DNA from: UBA11891 sp049890035
GTDB taxonomy: Bacteria; Bacteroidota; Bacteroidia; Flavobacteriales; Flavobacteriaceae
Assembly: GCA_049890035.1 (NCBI GenBank)
Contig: JBMHCG010000032.1
Span: forward strand, 120,234 to 184,233
Reading direction: 5' to 3'
DNA: 64,000 bases
The position numbers were made by a program, and so were the translations under genes. Positions 62,901 through 64,000 of the stretch are shown piece by piece. The notes under the pieces are model-generated. The model was not told the DNA's origin and did not search any database. It saw only the letters and a list, made by a program, of their open reading frames with translations. The stretch's first letter is position 1. The number at the start of each line of letters is the position of its first letter.

Positions 62901-64000
62901 TGATTGATGAGTTTATTCTAATTGTTTCAATATTGGAAAAAACTGATCGACAAATAAAACTGCTGACTGTTGATGTAATTTCTCTTCTGAACTGTGTGCT
63001 TTCAGTTAAAGTACTAGTAAATACCAAATCTCTGGATCGACCTCTAGCACTGTTTATCGGCACCCATAGGGTGGTAGAAACAGCTCTTTGGTACCATTGA
63101 TATCCAATAGTTGTTCCACTGATTTGTGTGGTTGGTGCAACAGTTTCAACTATATCCAAAGGAATAGAACCGCTACAAAGTGTTCCATCAGTTGCACTAA
63201 TAGTACCGGCAAAAGTAATCTCATTTTCAGTAAATGTAAATACAGACTCAACTGGGCTACCGGAACAGAACGGATCGGTTGCACGGATGGTAACAGTGGC
63301 AACAGAACCGGGAACATTGGGCATCGTGTGTGCGAATACGGTAGTAGTTGTTAGACCCGCAAAACTCAACATCCCTGTCACATGATATTCATATGTGGTT
63401 GAGGAACTAACGCCAAAATTAGGTAATATGGTAAAGGTTACCGTTTCACTCGGACAATAATAATTTCCAAAGCTTCCAGTAAGCGTTACACTTGGTGTCG
63501 CTGATACATTCACTGTAATATCTGCAGATGAGAATCCACAAGCAGCCGAATCGATCGTACCACTAGCTGTTAACGGTAAGTCGTAGACAATTACATCTAC
63601 TACATCATTGTTGGTCAATACATAGGTCGAAGTAGTAAAGTCTGTTAACGGATCGAAGGTTACTTCTATCGCATCTGCTGTTGAACTAGTAGTATACACT
63701 ACCGTACCGTCTATTCTAAACTCATACGAACGTCCACCACTCGCTCTAAACTCTTGGGGTCCAGAACACATGTTATACGTTGTATCTGTAGTAACTGCCG
63801 TACCTGAAGGATCTTTAAATACTATTGTTCTCCTTTCCACACGTAAGGTTACATTCGGCGTATACATACCACCACAGGAAGTACCCGATACAACTGAGAA
63901 AGTCTGTCTTCTAAATTCTGTGTCTTCTGTCAACCTCCAGCCACTGAATGATAGGTCGCGCTGAACACCTTGAGGCGTAGTTATGGCTGTCCAAGTTGTC
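44629..64000 (-). CDS. Giant SprB-like adhesin with type B T9SS C-terminal domain (5' end outside window)
   Basis: The frame is open from the stop at 44629 to the right edge, giving at least 6,456 residues; the true start and signal peptide lie outside. From the visible N-terminal side: six Ig-like super-repeats (58.2-64.0 kb), a run of Ig-like modules with nested insertions (48.7-57.3 kb), about eleven SprB-type repeats (45.2-49.2 kb; for example NVTCFGDADGSVIIPL), a PKD domain (about 44950-45220; VSEWIWGDNTPSE) and a C-terminal CHU_C/type B domain (VPNVFSPNGDLVNDTFKPLF ... SGTFIILR). It is very rich in Thr, Ser and Val and has about one Cys pair per module, all fitting a surface filament. 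Size, domain order and a coupled porP/sprF gene strongly resemble SprB of Flavobacterium johnsoniae (about 6,500 residues), the mobile gliding adhesin. Orthology is not proved; other giant adhesins share this layout. Confidence 0.92.
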   Translation of the reverse strand, partial: TTWTAITTPQGVQRDLSFSGWRLTEDTEFRRQTFSVVSGTSCGGMYTPNVTLRVERRTIVFKDPSGTAVTTDTTYNMCSGPQEFRASGGRSYEFRIDGTVVYTTSSTADAIEVTFDPLTDFTTSTYVLTNNDVVDVIVYDLPLTASGTIDSAACGFSSADITVNVSATPSVTLTGSFGNYYCPSETVTFTILPNFGVSSSTTYEYHVTGMLSFAGLTTTTVFAHTMPNVPGSVATVTIRATDPFCSGSPVESVFTFTENEITFAGTISATDGTLCSGSIPLDIVETVAPTTQISGTTIGYQWYQRAVSTTLWVPINSARGRSRDLVFTSTLTESTQFRREITSTVSSFICRSVFSNIETIRINSSITPIFRTPDNTTVVTATTYTMCAGNQDFFATGGLSYEFRINGVVVYTTSGTNNADIVTFDPLTDFVSSSYSLVSLDEVDVLVYDLPLTASATIDSEACSYPSATVTVVVFATPSVTINPLSLNNSYCPGETVTFTITLLDPLNTDPNTTFEWNVTGGGPFTSIGTSTVFTALMPDLIAPVNTATVTVRATSPACSSTPIVSILTMEENQVISAGVISSTDLTFCSGGDLEDIVEITAPSFSVSTTSVTYQWYQRRIQTPVLPWSAIATTRGSQRDLINTSFPLTEDTQFIRETISTYLGTVCSDFTNIVSFRVDPSLVPIFNTPDGVNVTSPTTFNTCAGPNAFEARGGLSYEFRINGDVVYTTSATSDANLVYFDPLINHVSGTYTLVSGDEIDVLVYNLPLTASSTIDPDSCSFPSATVTVSISDTPSVVINPLLSNSAFCPGDTVTFTISLVPGTDSNTTFEWNMTGFGTWTYIATDTTFAVTMPNLTSPTLTVTISVQATSPSCPLTPAISTFVMEENEVMSAGIISTTQELYCSGDEPLDIFETSSPTFSAAGTVTYQWYQRRISTPVLPWSVVAGPRGELPALNFLSEPITEDTQFRRETISEYEGSICSNFTNAINLRLRPDVVPIFRTPDSSLVTTPTTYSMCEGPAEFRARNGLSYQFRINNIVVYTVGASTVLDPVTFDPLINHVSGTYTLVDGDEVDVVVYSTPLTTSGTIDPDACSFPSETVTVSVSDTPSVTITTVGSLNSYCPGETVTFTIIRQPGTSSSTQFDYIVTGITTWTSIATNTIFAVVMPNVVAPASVATITVRATDPLCPGTPITTDYILDENEVLTAGVISSTDINHCSGDEPATITEIVSPTVSTVTGTTFRYQWYERPIGGSTSWTTIGGTRGISRDLDFAGYPITVSTQYRRETISVLNGQACDGKFTGNVNLIINTAIVPDFRTPDGSTVIGPTTYPICSGTNQTFRASQGRSYEFRINGIVVYTTSSTAPANFVSFDPLIDHVSSTYTLVDGDEVDVLIYDLALTASSTIDPDACSYPSAVVTITTIPLPTPTVIATNITNNTFCPGQTVNFEINLAIPDPNATYQFDYTGNTLGLQNTPFSGTSSSFSIDLSVTNNLDISNHTTVTVYVTTPSCTTQGIGTLYIEENEITTSVVTLTSTDSSVCNGDSPGVITGTAPVATLPSTTFTYQWQQRIPPSAVWVNITGSRGESDTLDFSSHALNQTTQFRRIVRASVNSQTCEEPSPFVTINADATPLVGFKSPDGTLVTTPTTYSYCGGTNVNFEANGGLSYEFRVNNVVRYTTSSTAIANYVTFDPLADASYALQAFDVVDVIVYTLPLTTSSTIDPDSCSTQSEPISITITPTPTISIIPSTSGNIFCPGETVSFTILMIPADPTATYRYQIGTGPMISIASNTTFTAVMLDVASNTADNVSITVEVNTGACGATSQTIFLRENEIIDPGTVSGSHRICYGETPAPFFEIVSPTVAITSSTISFEWYQSTDAGVTWDLIPFQNGSGLTITNPVTVTTRYKRRTLVNASGQSCGQDGAYVEVDVIDPLVGGTTQNVLGNTSQTVCLDDPVATLEVTGTPTLTSGINYQWQISNDNFVTFSDIVSAINPTYTPPIGSTTTTYYYRRASIAQGVSITATCEAFSTVFPVYVNDLDEGSIDDSISGVYCYGSRPPLITSLVNATSSGGVVSYSWQVSTDSGATWTDIVSSNLNQYQPDPLETSSTFRRMAHAVRNGVYCREPSNQVSFTILGEVVPGALTFDQTICEGDIPQNLSIGGGTPLGGNVSYTWQDSTDGINWSDLVTNVTTYNFNATNVPTVTTYYRVKITSNVGSPSITSSENNVVFATTSFTPNIGESYGVYVDGTLYSTTLSAASSSVTDIGNAIAAAITLDPVYNATYFPSQSSSLTAGILTIQPFTPNISIFESVGASNTLSRRIRVASSIAADNVCESYTPRIEITVNAEPTIAKVSGPDSPQDICPGDNMAPIEFEVTGTYSTVVIQGLANPFMVESLPLGTGTATVIPGGTATTRNWRLTGANRFRVYGPAGATIANRNSFTIEVDAVGTECAITPPGITSTRTPVRFDYDLLVQPRPERPDVIMKDFFNTDYAVVSDTLNLWYNNTVCQDHPSFNGFGGGQTTTFYACYTDDALNLNYNEFDWRIIAGGSSISVNNNQVAEISIVSNTSLPLTAQTYQIEIDGITYTVTTTAGDSIDDLGQDFQTAINGTATTVTANYDTASNTLDIQTVAVNTTFSISVTNPPGSDATLRNPVISYPTQSATVNWDNLFGTVTNTATLRVRARGCGGSYSDWYDVQIWVVRDQVPTTPAPDMRTPVELPDLILCNGDSPGTLPTCQITGSEGPVQLFSTAITTNTNNFESLEWRITNVINTNPAMTPSDAPGTINASTGVISSWNAGFYGFFDIQVRAIACDGSVSPNWATLTHEVVVNDGTLPIIVGTGLPNCPIPTTGITTTTLASTRPVRWFINRLDAISGLTTVTNNITRELEANSDGTLTIYWRNGFDGTVIVTAEPTPCGGNSRRYAINVPQRASFRPISFTTTDDACIGENIIPIEWEILGASNGVSVTNLPAGVSANYTQNSQIVTYTLTTSASLQAGEIYTISANFTDYAYTTSVSDTQDTVGFALRDRLRGSPDLITAEYAAGELVLTGRAGVRILTAGSVSAGASGTISNPDISPVSARVRISGAPSTGVTPGDYWVNIETTSTDGCDTVTAPPLTTRITVNPDSEITTGAGFVLYNRVCFNSLMTPMNFNYFNSNTATVTGALPPGIIASASGGVVTIQGAPTINPSTDMTFTYTVETTGNNNLCNEDTFTGYIIVQPAPVINIESAPATTSSTVCVGEPLTEIVYSVSNPAYLMSPTSTSVFPPGITGFNDSRQQITEVDITTGGGAVSKTYTIQLDGTSYSFVATPVHTITDVVSSLAAQINVDTSNGVTASPTGTSFTITSNSSGVAFDLIDLSGAGGFDIDINVTQTPARFVISGSPTIGAVTITTTYIYTLTTTGGGGTCTGSATPVTGSITVKPTTTYSLTTTGSVADTTYQTLCDGNAMNTLVYQVVGATSINSNPSNPTWINHVFDPAADTLTISGTPTTGDIYQNVYEYSYTLIGSTFGCSSTSPTIEGTVVVNPDQILRLDSAAGTDAQTVCEGDTLLDPIEYEFLGSALNFNISPLPAGFTQTITPRTVRKEVPVEPRLFGLTALATETYSLRVNVNGITNTYQATNVLAGDSFAVVGQKMAARINMDPDVSATYLTSGTIEVIANTPGATLQLNTTPGNATNNIQFGTIRDTSLAGRLVIAGGPAASVVSGVYNYTITTTGANCSPMTLTGFIEVGSDSTIQLKSAPSTTNQTICDGEDIIDIVYEIGGGAANYSVVGLPDGLATNLNSSTLEVTITGTVTTDNWANKIFNYTVSTLGNVNSCDETSIGGTINVNAKDYISLVSTETSIVICDGDPITNPIIVDFWGSVGIAANIQGLPSGMYRVNTQQQQVASVSFGNPGSTSNVSDTYTLEINNTAYTYTTTTNASPNTVASNIEALITSDTLSIVTATTSGNILIVTGKTSGTTYSMDVSKGNTSSLALGTPTMIAGPNRIEILGTPNIAGSYTVTVTTLNTSCTPASVEVPIIVSSSTVFSASQSTGPVCDGTSIATVTYTMDGSTGYNISGLPNGVNDTLVGTNTIVITGTPNLTNWNNRIYTYNIESIGNIYGCDESSVNGTISVNANDYITLVSTNTNVSQCIGSPMEDIEFEYWGPPGVIAVPVTTLPPGVSFRSVLQNQVASIELTGTNLSAGDIITIFVNDTSYTYSSTTITSASNVVSAIANDITIDPLSTVTASFTGQVLTLTGNTAGVTFGLEGTSSFGASLTPTAPQMITGPRRLILEGTPTVAGAVTYTVETTGGGCSTASITGLISTIDDASLLLLSASTTVDQIVCETDLIDPIVYDVQGGGTLNVAGLPAGVTMNLAAGSTTTYEITGAPTADVDVPTAFRYSVTTTGTVGICGEGVSYGFIVLWPNEEVRLAGGSTGSAAVCQMDPIAGINLEYTASNLPLIASPTFLPNGLSLTSVTSTPQSVDVNITGVPSTTYSEYEILINGNSFISSSTVTTTLTEIIDELETKIALYSVVNVARLTPTSIRISANNAGILFDLRVISDNPGAKLNVINSNPTEGTFSITGTPTTLTPPGVYSVNITTPGAPNGAGTYCSSDTVTINITLNSSSKINLTTGSNTLVICDGLNLPNIEYEIFGGATGANVTWSPATPPWINASTPALTATPTVYSLNIGTGNPVINTGSTNTVSYSYRIDTTGNSCPETTVTGTIIILPKDYINHISSTGSMTQLVCENNPTFTPIGFEIDGGATNALINWPSGQPTGLSFVQSGTTFTITGTLSAASVASDVIYDYEIVTTGTCSPATISGTIEILALPEIALFSSTSSTLQTGIDALCENTDIAPIQYEIFGGADRAELTWLTSTVIQGISINVVSSTAGTPSGTVTLYEISGTASMSEVVATRFPYMVTAYDDDAGCTPVAQLMGVIEVLPSPTVIAQFIQDNDVTNVTCFGDADGSVIIPLDPPSYNDYERRIFGGQNAVREVQEVTWNFAPGVPQILDQIGVTINGETFTRTFLPVVASSTIAQSLTDVISLLADDIRASSTVNVIAYPFGVNTLRLEAGTAGIPMTVVDPPYFFDRGGVNPGTSATVSVVTANVNLNYQYYWYPDSTTVTPIASTLELRNRPVGTYYFEVVLNSCSSGRVPITIGGPDAPLNVDLAICNSTPTEGIINYTIEGGTQPYTVRLYREVTGTSSLLLVNTLTRGSANTTNTVIDVFNGLDPLSRYKVEVIDATGVCDDSENAFLSGGLTVDWDAIRDTIVNDSCLESPVDIGDGSISVTSAQTSNLVQGGSGSYSFSWSGQTATGSRTYSSPDINGLVPGAYTLTVFDQIYLCDISQTFYVQGPPRLEVTVDPTLTSPRELAWYPKPVTGSTSTTTATSGTGSSTSSNTVTIDELIYLNCVGDTADLAIQVTGASSTSTSSSTSTTTNPSYTVQWYSNGGSVSGTANTEVLAGQGPGIYFAEVTTSPGCTDRYYFEIREPEPFSVVFDEGRTINAGCPGDTATLYFNIIGGKQSAYQVVNYTLSLRGGLYTGSATSGDRTVVIPNVDPAVLLATGNNIAVELTDDQGCDPFTTTISMTIENPKPVVVQNVEVTDIDCAAGQLGSAIITLDLSNGNYNTDLDQLEVKWVGTSLTLPAGAPPTYRYERFVPFVPAANTRAENGRTVVQGEVYDLIYPGEYSYEIRKVSGAASGTAQICTELAVGTIVINSVGDTQLTMQKPLVQQGGCSGQTGGAITLNIDMATVVPPLEVEWYRSENVRRAVASTASSTNASGTASGTTAEPEYELVQQWVEVSQFRGQLTAFNLENGLYKATVNDQRGPGSGQCPSGAIETSVITIFDEGIELLNPTVTENYNPENCGDLINAVEGTFRFSVRDNILNSSSNDFDVELIGRAGGVIYSNTGAGSPSTQIVSQFGNGNPRIANSWQFVQLPPDEYDLLISKAGSTSNVICQETYSFTIYQYQPMEYLGDQTFLVDECLGYAEVSALVEGGLPYVIDGNAVYQYNWTLNVKEGGVFTGEQITYVGEEIKVYNEGDLSLIVYDSNGCTLELDGTTLPTLTVEFETEPFRLLPTLEDENGDMVFALPPDCGNDAENGSIGFTVEGGKPPYNIEWYIEDPLAGRTNDPHRGYRKMDIENTTFSSGLTPGNYKIVIQSLVNTCPNVDDTIFEQNIVVPLNKDLYIIDGPYVDEDLCKQLPGRIVIDIFDNLQGDLTFYYNNILVDTEVNRISDRTFTLLIPQPVPDAQLRIVNEEGCTITTDIVLGVGDPNFEFTSVNFEASGSVLAREQVTFENTSTDPFSVSEWIWGDNTPSEFVYVRSESVSPTRHEYGISGTYFATLRIYNDIGCSEEITKPIVVGKGYNILVPNVFSPNGDLVNDTFKPLFSGFSLVEFTIYDNRGNKVFYEITPGDGVPIEPENYTVPLELNGWDGSNSGNSPYYIYTVRGITLFGEKEIERSGTFIILR
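45230..49180 (-). repeat. About eleven SprB-type repeats
   Basis: Diverged repeats of about 90-120 residues, each with an early Cys-Gly-Asp-like start (CFGDADGSV, CLESPVDIGDGSI, CVGDTADLA, CPGDTATLY, CSGQTGGAI, CGNDAENGSI), a GG-x-P-Y turn (VEGGKPPYNIEW), and a late PGxYxxxVxD strand (LVPGAYTLTVFDQ). These are the features of the SprB repeat family. Confidence 0.8.
48720..57345 (-). repeat. Nine copies of a nested module inserted in other domains
   Basis: A module of about 80-105 residues recurs at about 57060-57345, 56035-56346, 54770-55083, 53884-54191, 52935-53277, 52048-52368, 51190-51508, 50317-50622 and 48720-49070. The core pattern is a strand pair like YTLEINNTAYTYTTTT, a helix like NTVASNIEALI, and a strand pair like GNILIVTGKTSGTTYSMDV. 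This resembles flagellin hook-IN motifs and phage tail repeats. Each copy interrupts a larger host domain. Confidence 0.8.
58200..64000 (-). repeat. Six tandem Ig-like super-repeats of 930-951 bp
   Basis: Using the codons for the T of CPGETVTFTI as marker, copies fall at 63440, 62510, 61562, 60623, 59672 and 58730: spacings 930, 948, 939, 951 and 942, all divisible by three. Each unit has three parts: a CPGETVTFTI domain, an ENEVxxAGxIS...YQWYQR domain, and a YEFRINGxVVYTTS...DGDEVDVLVY domain. The first unit is cut by the window edge. Confidence 0.92.

Noticed and set aside
44900..63964. Many plus-strand open frames opposite the adhesin
   Set aside because: They are antisense shadows of a biased, repetitive gene; several recur with the repeat period and none has a recognisable domain.
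58200..64000. CRISPR array or transposon repeats
   Set aside because: The repeat units are about 940 bp, in frame and protein-coding, with no short direct repeats, spacers or terminal inverted repeats.
1..64000. tRNA, rRNA, insertion sequence or prophage genes
   Set aside because: Intergenic gaps are mostly under 150 bases and I found no tRNA cloverleaf blocks, transposase motifs or phage structural genes; the phage-tail-like resemblance is confined to a module inside the adhesin.

Overview
The window looks like a chromosomal segment of a Bacteroidota member, most likely a marine flavobacterium. Four things point there. Shine-Dalgarno sequences are largely absent, and many genes carry a TAnnTTTG -7 box. 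The gene families are typical of the group: a type B L31, a SusC-like B12 receptor behind a cobalamin riboswitch, DUF4252, DUF4199, DUF6495 and DUF6580 proteins, and a MarR/acyl-CoA dehydrogenase pair. The right third encodes a giant adhesin of the type IX secretion/gliding system followed by a PorP/SprF protein. No rRNA, tRNA, CRISPR array, insertion sequence or prophage was seen.

Layout. 1-2.9 kb: the 3' part of a serine hydrolase, a small SDR-like protein, an exported Dabb-like protein and a ferredoxin-NADP reductase. 2.9-6.0 kb: a leftward ribosomal run rpsF-rpsR-rplI, a terminator, then a DUF6495-like gene and hisS. 6.1-14.1 kb: a LytTR regulator with a degenerate receiver, priA, a YihY/BrkB membrane protein, rlmH-rdgB, two lineage-type hypotheticals and purB. 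14.1-21.9 kb: a DUF4252 protein, an S41 lipoprotease, a B12 TonB receptor with riboswitch, a DUF6580-like membrane protein, carB and rpmH. 22.0-27.9 kb: a TPR membrane protein, a lytic transglycosylase, an alpha/beta hydrolase, a small GNAT protein, mtaB, a peptide-binding lipoprotein and type B rpmE. 27.9-34.2 kb: DUF4199, then a tightly packed GT2 / phosphosugar mutase / MsbA-like ABC / RsmB-like cluster. 34.3-43.6 kb: purL, an acyl-CoA synthetase, a MarR regulator with an elaborate palindromic operator, acyl-CoA dehydrogenase and an M28 peptidase. 43.6-64.0 kb: porP/sprF and the adhesin, which runs off the right edge.

The most interesting object is the adhesin, at least 6,456 residues and still lacking its N terminus. 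It contains six tandem super-repeats of 930-951 bp. A second region strictly alternates interrupted and uninterrupted Ig-like modules. A small module resembling flagellin-IN or phage-tail repeats is nested inside other domains nine times, once inside a SprB-type repeat. About eleven SprB-like repeats, a PKD domain and a type B T9SS C-terminal domain follow. The gene is joined to porP/sprF by a TAATG stop/start overlap, the same gene order as the sprB-sprF locus of Flavobacterium.

The rest is compact. Five convergent gene pairs overlap at their 3' ends, several operon joints are ATGA or TAATG, and a few -7 boxes lie so close to start codons that leaderless mRNAs are predicted. Family assignments rest on motif recognition alone; no database search was possible.
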